DNA of 64,000 nt from Brucella thiophenivorans (GCF_002252445.1 NZ_NNRJ01000051.1:124001-188000); one strand, 5' to 3'; positions 17,858 through 27,681 are shown, counted from the stretch's first letter. Made by a program: numbers and translations. The notes: generated by a model from the sequence alone, not told the origin.

Positions 17858-18670
17858 TTATCGACCTACTTTCGAGAGGACGTCTGCACGCAAGAAGCGC
17901 TCGACAACAAACATAAACGCAATAGACGGCACCAGAAGGATCAATGCGCTGATTGATGCAATCTGATAATTGCCGCCTGAGCTTGCTGTATAGAGCATCA
18001 GAGGCAAGGTTGTAATATCCGGCGCGCCCACAAAATATGTACCCGTGAATTCATCAAGTGATTCAAGGAAAACGAAGATCGCACTGGCAAGCAGGCCGGG
18101 AGCGGCGATTGGCAGCGTAATATGGAAGAACGTTTTTAGCGCGGATGCCCCCATGGAGCGTGCCGCTTCTTCCAGCTCGCGGTCAATGGCAGAAAAAGCC
18201 GCAGTTGCAATCCAAACCGCATACACGAGGCCATGCGTGACATGTACAAGGACAACCCCGGTAATCGTGCCGTTAAGCCTCAATGAATAAAACATCTGCG
18301 CGATATTCACATAGACAGGCAGGTTCGGAAAAGCTTGCGGGATCAGCAATGTGAGCAGGATCAGACCGCGAAACGGCAGTTTGAGGCGCGCAAGTGCATA
18401 GCCTGCCGGAATAGCCAGTCCAAGGGAAACCACCACTGTCAAACTAGCGATAATCACGCTAGTTGTGAGCGATGAGAGCGCATTGCCGCGTTCCGAAAAT
18501 ACATTCGCCCAGAAAGAAAAGCCATATTGCAACGGCAGAGTATGCGGGAAATACCAGCGTTCTGCTACAGCCCATAAAAGCAGATTTGCGAGCGGACCGA
18601 AGATTGCCAAGGCCAGCAAGCCAAGCAAAAAGCCACGCGGTATCCAGCGCCAATCAATTGCGGTGCTCAT
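17858..18670 (-). CDS. ABC transporter permease, PotC-like
   Basis: 270 aa, six membrane spans, with the coupling loop reading ELEEAARSMGASALKTFFHITLP, as in spermidine/putrescine, Fe3+ and 2-aminoethylphosphonate importers. Its start codon overlaps the stop of the next permease by one base (18670), implying coupled translation. It forms the second half of the channel. Confidence 0.9.
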   Translation of the reverse strand: MSTAIDWRWIPRGFLLGLLALAIFGPLANLLLWAVAERWYFPHTLPLQYGFSFWANVFSERGNALSSLTTSVIIASLTVVVSLGLAIPAGYALARLKLPFRGLILLTLLIPQAFPNLPVYVNIAQMFYSLRLNGTITGVVLVHVTHGLVYAVWIATAAFSAIDRELEEAARSMGASALKTFFHITLPIAAPGLLASAIFVFLESLDEFTGTYFVGAPDITTLPLMLYTASSGGNYQIASISALILLVPSIAFMFVVERFLRADVLSKVGR

Positions 18671-19491
18671 CAGCCATGCTCCTTCATGGTTTGGCGCAGA
18701 TAGATCCAGGCAACCAGACTGGTCATCAGGAGCGAAATGGTGCCAAGCGCATTGGCAACGCCATAATCGCCATAGGCATTGATACGGAAGGCCATATTGG
18801 CGGTGATCATGGTTGGCGATTGCGCGTTGATCATCAATGGCACGGAAAGCACCGACATCATGGTGACGAAGCTCAAAATCAGGCCGACGAGCAAGGTCGG
18901 GCGAACTTGCGGCAATATGATTTCGATCAGAATACGCAGGCGTCCGGCACCGAGATTGCGGGCAGATTCAATCGTGCTGCGATCAATCGATGCCATGGCA
19001 CCTGCAAGCAGCAATGTAACGAATGGGGTTTGTTTCCAGACAAAAGCGATGACGATGCCGCGCCAATCGAGAAAGCTCATGGCTTGTAACGGTGTTAATA
19101 CTCCGCTTTCAATGAGCAAGCTGTTCATCAGACCATTTTTGGCGAGAAATGTCCGCAAGATCTGGCCGACAACAATAAACGGAATGAACAGCGGCCAGCG
19201 ATAGAGCCAGCGAAGCACAGTCACCGCGCGTTGATTGGAACCGAGCGTCAGATAGCCGCCAATCGCGATTGCAAGTATAGCGATGAGCGCAGAGGACAGA
19301 GTGACGATCACAAAGGTAAAAAGCATATCGTTTGAGTAAAGCTCAAACGCTTTTGTGAAATTGCCAAAGCCCCAGACTTCGCCGACATGAAATGCACCTG
19401 TAATCGCGCCGAAAAGCGGAACGATAAACAGGAACAGCACAATGGCAAGGGCTGGCGCTACCAGCAAAAAACCTGTCATTCTCTGTGACAT
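18670..19491 (-). CDS. ABC transporter permease, PotB-like
   Basis: 273 aa with six membrane spans. The EAA-type loop reads STIESARNLGAGRLRILIEIILPQ. It pairs with the PotC-like permease. It starts 65 bp after the binding-protein stop (19557) and continues the same operon. Confidence 0.9.
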   Translation of the reverse strand: MSQRMTGFLLVAPALAIVLFLFIVPLFGAITGAFHVGEVWGFGNFTKAFELYSNDMLFTFVIVTLSSALIAILAIAIGGYLTLGSNQRAVTVLRWLYRWPLFIPFIVVGQILRTFLAKNGLMNSLLIESGVLTPLQAMSFLDWRGIVIAFVWKQTPFVTLLLAGAMASIDRSTIESARNLGAGRLRILIEIILPQVRPTLLVGLILSFVTMMSVLSVPLMINAQSPTMITANMAFRINAYGDYGVANALGTISLLMTSLVAWIYLRQTMKEHG

Positions 19492-19556
19492 GGAGATTCC
19501 CCGAACGTGTGAAGTATGAACCGGGCGCGCGTTAACTCGCCCGGCTTATGCTTTCA

Positions 19557-20693
19557 TCAATTGGCGACGTGACGCTCGTAAGCTTCCAGAATTGCCTTGT
19601 TGTATGGGGCAATCGGGAAAGGCTTGCCGTATTTGGCGAGGTCTTCAGGCGAAATATCGGTGAAAAGCTTGTTCCACGTATCGGCATCAAGTTCAGCTTT
19701 GACGTGATCGGCATCAATGCCCGGATACCAGTTGAAACGCTCGACAATGCCTTCGGCCTGAACTTTCGGGCTGGTTGCGAGTGCAACAAATTTTTCAGCC
19801 AGTTCCTTATTGGCGCTCTTTTCAGGAATGACGTAATGCATTGGCTGGCCAGGCATGCCGGGCTCTGGCAGAACAAGCTTCATTTCTGGCGGAAGCTGAC
19901 CATTGGCTTTCCACGAATAGAACATGTCGACCCAGACAGGCCCAATGGCGATTTCGCCACGGCTGAGCATGTCAAGAGTGCCAGCATTGCCGGGAGTTAA
20001 CGTTGCATTGGTGGTGAAGTCTTTGAGCGAAGTGAAAGCCTTGTCCCAGTTCTTGGCTTCGCCATCTTCAAACGGTCCTTTCATGAGCTTTTCTGCATCA
20101 CCACCACCATAGGCATAAATCCAGCCCATTACGAAGCTCACGCCCGAGGCGCCGCCCTTGATGCCGTTGTAGCCGAACTGCTTTGGGTTTTCCTTGGCCC
20201 AAGTCACCAGTTCGTCATAGCTCTTTGGCGGGTTGGCAACGAGTGCGGGATTATAGGCGAGGGCTGTCTGGCTGTTGAACATTGGCATGACATAGCCGTC
20301 AACATTGGAACCAAGTGCCATCTTGGCATTGTCGCGGGTGACGAGCTTACCGCTGTCGATCTTGCCGCGATAGTTTTCGAGAAACTTCTTTTCGACCATA
20401 GGGCCAGCGAATTTCTCATGAACGACGGCAACGTCGGCGTCCCACTTTTCTACGCCAGCCTTCGACTGGGCTTCAAAGCGTTCGAGAATTTTTTGTGAAC
20501 CCGCATCGCCTGGACCGGTGCCGACCACACGCACTTTCGCGCCGGGATTTTCTTTCTCAAACAACGGTCCGAGATATTCATTGACGTAGTCGACCATGTT
20601 CTGGTCGCCTGCAGTCAGAACTGTCAGTTCCTGCGCTGCCGCAGGTGACGCCGTAATGCCTAAAGCCAGAACGGTTTTCAGGATCGTTTTCAT
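19557..20693 (-). CDS. ABC transporter solute-binding protein (family 1, PotD/AfuA-like)
   Basis: 378 aa with a signal peptide ending at about SPAAA-QE (residue 21). The mature part opens with LTVLTAGDQNMVDYVNEYLGPLFEKENPG and has the two-lobe pattern of polyamine, iron and phosphonate-type receptors. No Tyr pair of a ferric site is evident. The ligand is unknown; the LacI-type regulator suggests a sugar, polyol or sugar-like compound, but this family is broad. First gene of the SBP-permease-permease-lacI unit. Confidence 0.88.
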   Translation of the reverse strand: MKTILKTVLALGITASPAAAQELTVLTAGDQNMVDYVNEYLGPLFEKENPGAKVRVVGTGPGDAGSQKILERFEAQSKAGVEKWDADVAVVHEKFAGPMVEKKFLENYRGKIDSGKLVTRDNAKMALGSNVDGYVMPMFNSQTALAYNPALVANPPKSYDELVTWAKENPKQFGYNGIKGGASGVSFVMGWIYAYGGGDAEKLMKGPFEDGEAKNWDKAFTSLKDFTTNATLTPGNAGTLDMLSRGEIAIGPVWVDMFYSWKANGQLPPEMKLVLPEPGMPGQPMHYVIPEKSANKELAEKFVALATSPKVQAEGIVERFNWYPGIDADHVKAELDADTWNKLFTDISPEDLAKYGKPFPIAPYNKAILEAYERHVAN

Positions 20694-20833
20694 CGAATAG
20701 TTCCTGTTTCTGCATCCGCTTTGCGGATGATTGAGACGGTTGGATATTGAGTATCCGGTGAGTTGTGATCGGGAATGTTGGGCTGCTGCGGAGAGTTTAA
20801 ATCCCGTAATTCCGCTGTTTAACGCTTACGGTA

Positions 20834-20847
20834 TGCACACCTGTGCA
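20834..20847. promoter_or_regulatory. LacI-type operator palindrome 1
   Basis: TGCACACCTGTGCA is a perfect 6-2-6 palindrome between the ATPase gene and the binding-protein gene, 141 bp upstream of the binding-protein start. It matches the two other palindromes at 21984 and 22134. Confidence 0.6.
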
Positions 20848-20867
20848 CCTAATTTCAGGTGCCGGAT

Positions 20868-21941
20868 TTACTTATCGAACAGAAATAACGCTTGTTCGGG
20901 AATGTGGATCTCAACGTGAGAGCCGGGTTGATGGCTCTCAGGTGTATCGATCAGAATATGCCTGTCGCCAACATGGATCATGTGACGCCATAATCCGCCC
21001 GGATAGCTTGTCTGATCCACAATGCCAGACAAGACGAGTTCGGGGGTGGAGCTTTTGGCGGGAGTGTTGGGGGCTGTCAGATAGGCTGCTTCGCTGCGAA
21101 AACGTGTCGAAGCGATGCCGTCTGATAGATTGCGTCGGCTTGCCGGGATTACACTTGCCTTATTGTGAGCACCAGATGCGATCTCAATGCGATCAGCGCT
21201 GACACTAACGGGAAGTTCGATTAGGTTTTCAGCGCCCATGAAGGCTGCGACGAAATCGGACGATGGATGATTATAGACTTCTTCAGGAGCGCCTGCTTGT
21301 GCCACTTCGCCATTGTTGAGAATCACGATTCGGTCGGCCATGACCATGGCTTCCTCGCGATCATGCGTTACATGCACCGCCGTGATCCCAAGACGACGCT
21401 GCAAAGCGCTGATCTCGTGACGAACTGATAAGCGAATGCGTGCATCGAGATTGGAAAGCGGCTCGTCAAGCAGCAGAATATCAGGCTCGATCGCCAGCGC
21501 ACGACCTAGTGCAACACGCTGGCGCTGGCCGCCTGACAAGGCTGCTGGCTTACGATCAAGAAGGGCTGCAAGACCTAAAAGCCGCGCCACTTCTTCAACT
21601 TTCTGCCGGACTTTTTCTTTGGCTGTGCCGCGAATGCGCAAGCCGTATCCGATGTTCTGCGCAACTGTCATATGTGGCCAGAGTGCATAGGACTGAAACA
21701 CCAGAGCCATGCCGCGCTTATCGGGTGGCAGGCGGGTGACATCTTTGCCGCCAACGCGGATTGCGCCGTTGGTTGGTGTGTTAAAGCCTGCTATTGAACG
21801 CAGCAAAGTGGTCTTGCCGCAGCCAGATGAGCCGAGCAGTGCTACGAATTCACCCTTTTTGACCGATAGGTCTACGCCTTTAAGAATCTCATTATTGCCA
21901 TAACGGACGCGTGCATCCGCTACCTCCAAAAACGCAGGCAT
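20868..21941 (-). CDS. ABC transporter ATP-binding protein (PotA-like)
   Basis: 357 aa from ATG 21941, preceded by GGGGAGG about 8 bases upstream; a longer frame to 22079 includes an unlikely basic leader and is rejected. Walker A GSSGCGKTT, signature [14 protein letters not shown], Walker [12 protein letters not shown] and H-loop THDREE are all present, and a TOBE-like C-terminal domain follows (about 270-357). It powers the LacI-regulated importer. The gene order ATPase, then binding protein, permeases and regulator is all on the minus strand, with an operator before each transcription block. Confidence 0.92.
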   Translation of the reverse strand: MPAFLEVADARVRYGNNEILKGVDLSVKKGEFVALLGSSGCGKTTLLRSIAGFNTPTNGAIRVGGKDVTRLPPDKRGMALVFQSYALWPHMTVAQNIGYGLRIRGTAKEKVRQKVEEVARLLGLAALLDRKPAALSGGQRQRVALGRALAIEPDILLLDEPLSNLDARIRLSVRHEISALQRRLGITAVHVTHDREEAMVMADRIVILNNGEVAQAGAPEEVYNHPSSDFVAAFMGAENLIELPVSVSADRIEIASGAHNKASVIPASRRNLSDGIASTRFRSEAAYLTAPNTPAKSSTPELVLSGIVDQTSYPGGLWRHMIHVGDRHILIDTPESHQPGSHVEIHIPEQALFLFDK

Positions 21942-21983
21942 ATGTATATCCTCCCCAGGATTGACGGCCGGTATTATTTTTTC

Positions 21984-21997
21984 TGCACAGCCGTGCA
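21984..21997. promoter_or_regulatory. LacI-type operator palindrome 2
   Basis: TGCACAGCCGTGCA, one mismatch from perfect dyad symmetry, lies 43 bp upstream of the ATPase start codon, in the expected promoter or 5' leader position. Confidence 0.6.
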
Positions 21998-22133
21998 ATC
22001 GAGATTGAAGCATTTTTATTTTACCTCGACAAGCCGCAAATTTAATTACGCTGGAAAATCGTGAGCAACGCTTTTGCACTGTTCTTTGATATGGCTATCT
22101 AACGAGGATTTATAACAGTCATATGACTGGTTC

Positions 22134-22147
22134 TGCGCAGCTGTGCA
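22134..22147. promoter_or_regulatory. LacI-type operator palindrome 3
   Basis: TGCGCAGCTGTGCA, 150 bp upstream of operator 2, shares with it the longer context TTCTGCrCAGCyGTGCAA. The pairing at about 150 bp would allow DNA looping. It abuts the T-run of the sit terminator. Confidence 0.55.
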
Positions 22148-22180
22148 AAAAACGTGGACAGCTTCGCAAAGCTGTCCACG
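22147..22180 (-). terminator. Rho-independent terminator of sitABCD
   Basis: On the minus strand a perfect 12-bp stem (CGTGGACAGCTT with its complement, 22153-22180) with a 4-nt loop is followed by six T residues. It lies about 50 bp beyond the sitD stop. Confidence 0.85.
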
Positions 22181-22229
22181 CTGCACGCAAGCTGTTCCGA
22201 CATGAAAGGACAGCTTACAAGATATGCAT

Positions 22230-23084
22230 TCAGGCTGTTTCCGTCTCATGGCGCGCTTCTGTTCGGGCTGTGCGCCATGATGAGAACAAGAAAGCTCCAA
22301 TGAAAATCAAGGTCATCAGCAGAACGATGGTTGGTGCTGGTGCACTGTCGATGAAAAAGGACAGATAAACGCCCAAGAACGACGAAATAACTGCGACGAT
22401 TACCGCGACTATCATCATGCTGCTGAAACGTCGTGTCAGCAGAAACGCGATTGCACCGGGAGCAATTAGCAGGGCTATGGCAAGAATAATGCCGACTGCC
22501 TTTAGAACCCCAACGATGGTCAGTGAAATCAGGCATAAAAGTCCATAATGCAGAAGCCTTACGGGTAATCCGACTGCGCGCGCTTGTGCCGGATCAAATG
22601 CATGGAGCAGAAAATCCCGCCATTTAACGATTAGAACACCGGCAGTCACAGCGGCGATGATCGCAGTTTCAATAAGATCGCTGGTATTGATGCCCAGAAT
22701 ATCGCCAAACAGGATATGATCGAGATGCACATTGGCGCGTACTGACACATAGAGAACCAATCCGAGCCCGAACATACCGGAGAATACGATTCCCATCACC
22801 GTATCCTGCTTGATGCGGCTGTTTTCTTTCAGAAAACCGGTGGCGAGAGCGCAGACCATGCCTGCAATAAATGCGCCGATCCCGAATGGCAGGCCGACCA
22901 TATAGGCAATGACAACACCGGGCAGTACGGCATGGCTGATGGCATCACCCATCAAGGACCAGCCCTTGAGCACCAGAAAACAGGAGAGAAGGGCGGTTGG
23001 AATTGCGATCAGCACCGAGGCGATTAGCGCATAGACCATGAAATCGAACTGAAACGGCATCAGCAGCATCTCGAAAAAGCTCAT
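22230..23084 (-). CDS. sitD: Manganese/iron ABC transporter permease
   Basis: 284 aa, ABC-3 family (metal importer permease) with eight or more hydrophobic segments. GWSLMGDAISHAVLPGVVIAY is the family's conserved SxxDAxxHxxLPG motif. The start overlaps the sitC stop by 4 bases (ATGA). It forms the membrane channel together with SitC. Confidence 0.93.
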   Translation of the reverse strand: MSFFEMLLMPFQFDFMVYALIASVLIAIPTALLSCFLVLKGWSLMGDAISHAVLPGVVIAYMVGLPFGIGAFIAGMVCALATGFLKENSRIKQDTVMGIVFSGMFGLGLVLYVSVRANVHLDHILFGDILGINTSDLIETAIIAAVTAGVLIVKWRDFLLHAFDPAQARAVGLPVRLLHYGLLCLISLTIVGVLKAVGIILAIALLIAPGAIAFLLTRRFSSMMIVAVIVAVISSFLGVYLSFFIDSAPAPTIVLLMTLIFIGAFLFSSWRTARTEARHETETA

Positions 23085-23944
23085 GGCGCAACCTCCTGCA
23101 ATGCCTTAGCGGCTCGTCTGCGCGCAGCTAACATGCCGTGCTTGGGTGCCAGAAAGAAAACCGTGAGGAACACAAGCGTTTGCAATACAACGATAATGCC
23201 GCCCGTAGCGCCGTCCATGAAATAGCTGACATAAGCCCCGATAAAGCTGGTGAGCGATCCAATGATCACTGCAATCCATAAAAGCCGTGAAAAGCGATCT
23301 GTCAGGAGGTAAGCGGTCGCCCCCGGGGTCACGACCATGCAGATCACCAGAAACGCGCCCACAGTCTGCATCGCGGCCACTGTGGATGCAGAAAGCAGCG
23401 TAAAGAACATGATTTTCAATGCAGTTGTTTTAAGACCAATCGAGCGTGCATGGCTTTCATCGAAAAAGACGACCATAAGGTCTTTCCATTTCAACAAAAG
23501 CAAAGCGAGCGAAACGAAGCCGATGATCGCTAACTGCAGAATATCGCCGGGTGTGATCGCCAGAATATTGCCAAGTACGATAGTCTGGATACTGATCGAA
23601 GTCGGTCTCAGTGAAATCATGAAAAGACCAAGGCCGAAAAACGCCGTGAAAATCAGCCCGATAATCGCATCTTCTTTAAGCTTTGTGCGCTGATTGAGAA
23701 ATAGCATCGCTGCCGCTGCAAGTCCGCCGGAAAAGAATGCACCGATAGAGAAGGGCAGGCCCAGCATATAGGCGCCTGCAACGCCCGGAACGATGGAGTG
23801 TGATAGAGCGTCGCCAATCAACGACCAGCCTTTGAGCATCAGATAGGCGGATAGAAATGCGCAAACACCACCGACAAGGGCTGAAACCCACATGGCGTTG
23901 AGCATATAACCATAGCTGAACGGTTCAAGCAGCAGGGCCATCAT
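23081..23944 (-). CDS. sitC: Manganese/iron ABC transporter permease
   Basis: 287 aa, ABC-3 family; [24 protein letters not shown] is the metal-permease signature. It is a paralogue of SitD. ATGA overlaps at both ends (with sitB and sitD) show tight translational coupling. Confidence 0.93.
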   Translation of the reverse strand: MMALLLEPFSYGYMLNAMWVSALVGGVCAFLSAYLMLKGWSLIGDALSHSIVPGVAGAYMLGLPFSIGAFFSGGLAAAAMLFLNQRTKLKEDAIIGLIFTAFFGLGLFMISLRPTSISIQTIVLGNILAITPGDILQLAIIGFVSLALLLLKWKDLMVVFFDESHARSIGLKTTALKIMFFTLLSASTVAAMQTVGAFLVICMVVTPGATAYLLTDRFSRLLWIAVIIGSLTSFIGAYVSYFMDGATGGIIVVLQTLVFLTVFFLAPKHGMLAARRRAAKALQEVAP

Positions 23945-24828
23945 TCCTGCGTTTCCTGCTTGTTTTCATATAGCACAAAAGGCCGTTCATCATCGGTAAT
24001 CACACCAATGGCTGAACGGTTTTGTTTGGTCTTTTCATCCAGAATGAGATGGCGCAGCACGCCGCCAAAAGTCTTTTCAAGGTTGGCCTGCGTAAAGATT
24101 TCTTCCGTCGGTCCGTAGGCGAGAACCGTGTTCTTGACGAGAACCGTTCGATCGCAGAATTCCGGAACACTACCAAGATTATGCGTGGATACCAGCATCA
24201 CACTACCTTCATCGCGAAGCCCGCGCAGAAGCGTTACAATTGCTTCCTCGGTTTTTACATCGACGCCGGTAAATGGCTCATCGAGAAGAATAACCTTTGC
24301 GTCCTGCGCAAGCGCACGCGCAAGAAACACACGCTTTTTCTGACCACCGGAGAGTTCTCCGATTTGCCGCTTGCGGAATTCGAGCATGTTGACGCGGTTC
24401 AATGCGTTTTCTACCGCCTCATGATCGGCACGACGCGGAATACGCATCATACCCATATGACCATAGCGGCCCATCATCACCACATCTTCGACCAGAACCG
24501 GGAAGTTCCAGTCGACTTCTTCGCTTTGCGGCACATATGCAACGAGGTTCTGTTTCAGCGCCTGTTTTACAGGCTGGCCGAGAATGGAAATCTCGCCTCT
24601 AGCCAGCCGCACAAATCCCATAATCGCCTTGAATAGCGTGGACTTACCAGAGCCGTTCACACCGACAAGCGCTGTAATCGTGCCGGTTGGAATTTCGAAA
24701 TTCGCATTGCGAAGCGCCGTATGACCGTTGCGATAGGTGACGGTTGCATCTTTGACTCTCAAGCCGTCAGCCGCGCTTTGTTCAAGCGCGGCCTTTGCAT
24801 AATGATGATGATCTATCGGAACATTCAT
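23941..24828 (-). CDS. sitB: Manganese/iron ABC transporter ATP-binding protein
   Basis: 295 aa. Walker [10 protein letters not shown], signature [14 protein letters not shown] and Walker [13 protein letters not shown] are clear, with the H-loop at STHNLGS. An N-terminal histidine-rich patch (DHHHYAKA) could bind metal, and a C-terminal tail of about 40 aa extends past the normal ATPase core. ATGA overlap with sitA. Confidence 0.93.
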   Translation of the reverse strand: MNVPIDHHHYAKAALEQSAADGLRVKDATVTYRNGHTALRNANFEIPTGTITALVGVNGSGKSTLFKAIMGFVRLARGEISILGQPVKQALKQNLVAYVPQSEEVDWNFPVLVEDVVMMGRYGHMGMMRIPRRADHEAVENALNRVNMLEFRKRQIGELSGGQKKRVFLARALAQDAKVILLDEPFTGVDVKTEEAIVTLLRGLRDEGSVMLVSTHNLGSVPEFCDRTVLVKNTVLAYGPTEEIFTQANLEKTFGGVLRHLILDEKTKQNRSAIGVITDDERPFVLYENKQETQE

Positions 24829-25730
24829 TGTTTGAGGCCTTTGGCAATCGTACCCGATGTGACTTTCAGTAGGTCGATATAGGTCGGAACCGGACCATCT
24901 GCCTCTGAGAGAGAATCGACATAGAGTATGCCACCATATTTGGCGCCCGTTTCCCGCGCCACCTGTTTAGCTGGCGCTGCCGAAACGGTGCTTTCCGAGA
25001 ACACCGCAGTAATATTATTCGCGCGCACAGCATCAATCACTTTGCGCACTTGCTGAGGTGTTCCTTGCTGGTCGGCATTGATAGGCCAGAGATAAAGCTC
25101 TTTGAGGTCGAAGTCGCGAGCAAGATACGAGAATGCGCCTTCACTGGTTACAAGCCAACGCTTGTCTGCCGGAATCATCTTGAATTCCGCCTTAATCGGA
25201 TCAATGGTCGCTTTTATCTTCGCTTTGTAATTTTCAGCATTGGCTTTGTAGGTTTCTGCATTGTTCGGGTCATATTTGACAAATGCATCGCGGATGTTAT
25301 CGACATAGATAAGAGCGGACGTCGGTGACATCCATGCATGCGGATTGGGTTTACCACTATATGGCCCCTCTGTGATGCCCATCGGCTCAACACCGTCGCT
25401 CACCACCGAACTCGGAACATTCTTAAGACGCGAGAAGAATTTTTCAAACCACAGCTCCAGATCAAGACCGTTCCAGAGAATGAGGTCCGCGCCCTGCGCC
25501 TTGATAAGATCGCCCGGTGTCGGCTGATATTCGTGAATTTCAGCGCCCGGCTTGGTAATCGATTCAACTGTTGCTGCATCTCCCGCAACATTGCGTGCAA
25601 TATCGGCTATGACTGTAAATGTCGTGACTGCCTTGAATTTATCAGCGGCAAAAGCGTCGCCTGATGCAATTAACATCAAAAAGACAGCTGCCAGACTTGC
25701 AACCAAGCCACGTTTGATCGGTCGATGCAT
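24825..25730 (-). CDS. sitA: Manganese/iron-binding periplasmic protein
   Basis: 301 aa with a signal peptide ending near GDAFAA (about residue 28). It is a cluster 9 metal-binding protein (TroA/PsaA type). The expected metal ligands are present: His of [11 protein letters not shown], His of [10 protein letters not shown], Glu of FSESTVS and Asp of [10 protein letters not shown]. This His2-Glu-Asp set is the manganese/iron type. First gene of sitABCD, with the promoter to the right containing two Mur-like boxes. Confidence 0.93.
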   Translation of the reverse strand: MHRPIKRGLVASLAAVFLMLIASGDAFAADKFKAVTTFTVIADIARNVAGDAATVESITKPGAEIHEYQPTPGDLIKAQGADLILWNGLDLELWFEKFFSRLKNVPSSVVSDGVEPMGITEGPYSGKPNPHAWMSPTSALIYVDNIRDAFVKYDPNNAETYKANAENYKAKIKATIDPIKAEFKMIPADKRWLVTSEGAFSYLARDFDLKELYLWPINADQQGTPQQVRKVIDAVRANNITAVFSESTVSAAPAKQVARETGAKYGGILYVDSLSEADGPVPTYIDLLKVTSGTIAKGLKQ

Positions 25731-25798
25731 TGCTTTCTCCTACGAAAGAAATCTTTAAACGTCAGAATAGCTATGAGGATTTTCATTAATGCGAATAA

Positions 25799-25812
25799 TA
25801 TGCATTTGCATA
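25799..25812. promoter_or_regulatory. Candidate Mur/Fur box 1 upstream of sitA
   Basis: TATGCATTTGCATA is a 6-2-6 palindrome with TGCA half-sites, 69 bp upstream of the sitA ATG. Alphaproteobacterial manganese regulators (Mur) bind TGCAAAT-type dyads upstream of sitA; this and the next site fit that pattern. Confidence 0.6.
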
Positions 25813-25841
25813 AAGCAATTAAAACTAATTTTCAAGTGCTT

Positions 25842-25858
25842 TTGCAAATCATTTGCAA
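25842..25858. promoter_or_regulatory. Candidate Mur/Fur box 2 upstream of sitA
   Basis: TTGCAAATCATTTGCAA is a perfect 8-1-8 palindrome, extendable with matching flanks to 20 bp. It lies 112 bp upstream of the sitA start and matches the alphaproteobacterial Fur/Mur consensus of TGCAAAT-n-ATTTGCA. Confidence 0.7.
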
Positions 25859-26077
25859 ATAACGAGAGTTGTCAATTTTTATCAGAATAATTTTTTTAAA
25901 ATTACACTTATAAATTGTATTATTTTTGTTATTGTGCAACTTTTCGTTCTGCAGGAACTGGGCTCATTCACCATTTCCGGTGGCAGCAATCGATTCAAAA
26001 AACAGAATTAACCGTATGGCGGGACAATAGATTTTCGCATTCATTTTTTGCTTTTGATTTAATGACGGGGAATAATA

Positions 26078-26992
26078 ATGAGTGAAAATGAAAATAAGGA
26101 AAAACAAGGATATAGAAGTAAATCTGGAGTTATTAGATACGAGATTCAGGGAGGGGGCTATGAAATTTCGAGAGATGCCTTCACTTATACACGCACCAGA
26201 ATTGGTGCGAGTACCTACGTTCCAAAGCATATACTGGCTATAATCCTCCTTAATCCAATTCGCAACCTAAGGTGGAATACGGATGGCCATGATGAAATAT
26301 TGCTAAGCTGCGCTTCAGGAACCGTTTTAATAATGCCAGCATCTAAGACGACAATTATAACTTGGCCGAAAGAGTCTCACATATTGAAAGTATCAATCAG
26401 TCAGGATGAAGATTTTGGGCAAGATGCACTGGAAATCGCATCACGGATCGGCGATGTGGCGGGCGGAATTTTGATGTTTTCGAGCAAGCAATTTCTAAAT
26501 GTCAGTGAGTTAATTTTTGACGAGTTGCAGGAGGACGCAAGCGCGGGTGAACGCTATCTCAAATTGCTTTATTCTATAATTCTCTATTTGTTCGCCCATA
26601 ATGCAATGTCAGCCCGTAGTTTCAGTAGCGCGCAGGCTGGATTAAGTAGTTATGCTTGCCGACAAATTGAGAGTTACCTGAAAGAGAATTTTCGTAGTCA
26701 GTTAACTGTGCCGGAGATGGCTGCGATGCTTAATATGTCGGCGGGACATTTTTCGATGTGTTTTCGCGAAAGCTTTGGCCTGACGCCGTATCAGTATTTG
26801 ATAAGATTACGGTTAGATGAGGCGGAAAACTGGCTTATGGAAACCGACATGTCGATTAGCAAAATTGCGGCACTCCTTAAATTCTCAAGTCAGAGTCATC
26901 TAACCACCGCACTGAAAAAGTATCGTGAGCTAACCCCAGGAGAGGTGAGGCGTCGTGGGAAACGACGAGATTCTGGAGGAGTGCAACATTGA
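26078..26992 (+). CDS. AraC-family transcriptional regulator, atypical codon use
   Basis: 304 aa; ATG 26078 has GGGGAA about 6 bases upstream. The C-terminal 100 residues carry the paired AraC helix-turn-helix: LTVPEMAAMLNMSAGHFSMCFRESFGLTPYQYLIRLRLDEAENWL and a second HTH around SISKIAALLKFSSQSHLTTALKK (positions about 205-295). The N-terminal 190 aa is an unrecognised sensor domain. Its codons are unlike those of the neighbours: the first half is rich in AGA and ATA, which are otherwise rare here, and the region is AT-rich, suggesting recent transfer. No target gene is evident; it sits alone between sitA and tRNA-Asn. Confidence 0.88.
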   Translation: MSENENKEKQGYRSKSGVIRYEIQGGGYEISRDAFTYTRTRIGASTYVPKHILAIILLNPIRNLRWNTDGHDEILLSCASGTVLIMPASKTTIITWPKESHILKVSISQDEDFGQDALEIASRIGDVAGGILMFSSKQFLNVSELIFDELQEDASAGERYLKLLYSIILYLFAHNAMSARSFSSAQAGLSSYACRQIESYLKENFRSQLTVPEMAAMLNMSAGHFSMCFRESFGLTPYQYLIRLRLDEAENWLMETDMSISKIAALLKFSSQSHLTTALKKYRELTPGEVRRRGKRRDSGGVQH

Positions 26993-27013
26993 TGCACTTC
27001 ATTTTGGCGAACC

Positions 27014-27460
27014 CTAAGTTGCTGTCGGTGTAGAGCCGCGCTTAAGCCATTTGCGCCAGATGTGAACTTCACTCTTGCGACGCCAGCGCCTAACGCGGTG
27101 AGAATCGTTTGAAAGAACGATTAGGCCAAGCGGGAGCATCCAGAATCCAAGGATCGGCAAGAAACCAAGTGCGCCGCCAACCACGAGCGATCCACCCAGC
27201 GTTCTGCGCATTGCAATTGATTGGGGCATAGGGATTCGCTTCCCAAGAATCACGATTTTGCGTTTTGGTGGTTTCAGGCCGTCTTCTTCGATCACTCTGT
27301 CATTCTCGCGGTGTTTGAGTTCTCTAATTCGTTCGTAGAAATATACCAGATAATATAGGGTTTCGTGAACTGAATGCAAAAAGTTGGAAAAAAATAAAAA
27401 TAGGGCTTGGCAAATCAGAAATCCTCCTGCTATACGCCACCTCGCTGACACAACGAGCAC
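27014..27460 (-). CDS. Small integral membrane protein of unknown function (start uncertain)
   Basis: Up to 148 aa. The conserved-looking core is the C-terminal 85 residues: a basic KRKIVILGKRIPMPQS stretch, two hydrophobic segments around LGGSLVVGGALGFLPILGFW and PLGLIVLS, then an Arg/Trp/Lys-rich tail. I recall similar short membrane proteins in rhizobia, but with no assigned role. The longest frame begins 5 bases from tRNA-Asn on the opposite strand, so the true start is probably internal, for example a GTG around 27298. Its N-terminal half may not be translated. Confidence 0.55.
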   Translation of the reverse strand: MLVVSARWRIAGGFLICQALFLFFSNFLHSVHETLYYLVYFYERIRELKHRENDRVIEEDGLKPPKRKIVILGKRIPMPQSIAMRRTLGGSLVVGGALGFLPILGFWMLPLGLIVLSNDSHRVRRWRRKSEVHIWRKWLKRGSTPTAT

Positions 27461-27464
27461 CTCT

Positions 27465-27539
27465 TCCCCGGTAGCTCAGTGGTAGAGCAACCGGCTGTTA
27501 ACCGGTTGGTCGCTGGTTCGAATCCGGCCCGGGGAGCCA
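27465..27539 (+). tRNA. tRNA-Asn (GTT)
   Basis: 75 nt including an encoded CCA end. The cloverleaf can be drawn by eye: acceptor TCCCCGG/CCGGGGA, D-arm GCTC..GAGC, anticodon arm ACCGG/CCGGT with loop CTGTTAA (anticodon GTT), and T-arm GCTGG-TTCGAAT-CCGGC. Confidence 0.97.
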
Positions 27540-27681
27540 TCTCTTTTCGTTAAGTGATTGAGATAGCATGTTTTCCAGAAGACTAAATAATTATTTAACT
27601 TACGTCTTATCTCCATTAAATCGCTTTGCCTGAACGAGTGCGCCGCGCGCGAACGCTTGGCTCGGAGATTATTTTGACCAT

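Noticed and set aside
18472-19089. 205-aa plus-strand frame opposite two permeases
   Set aside because: Antisense to well-supported permease genes; rich in His/Arg, with no recognisable domain.
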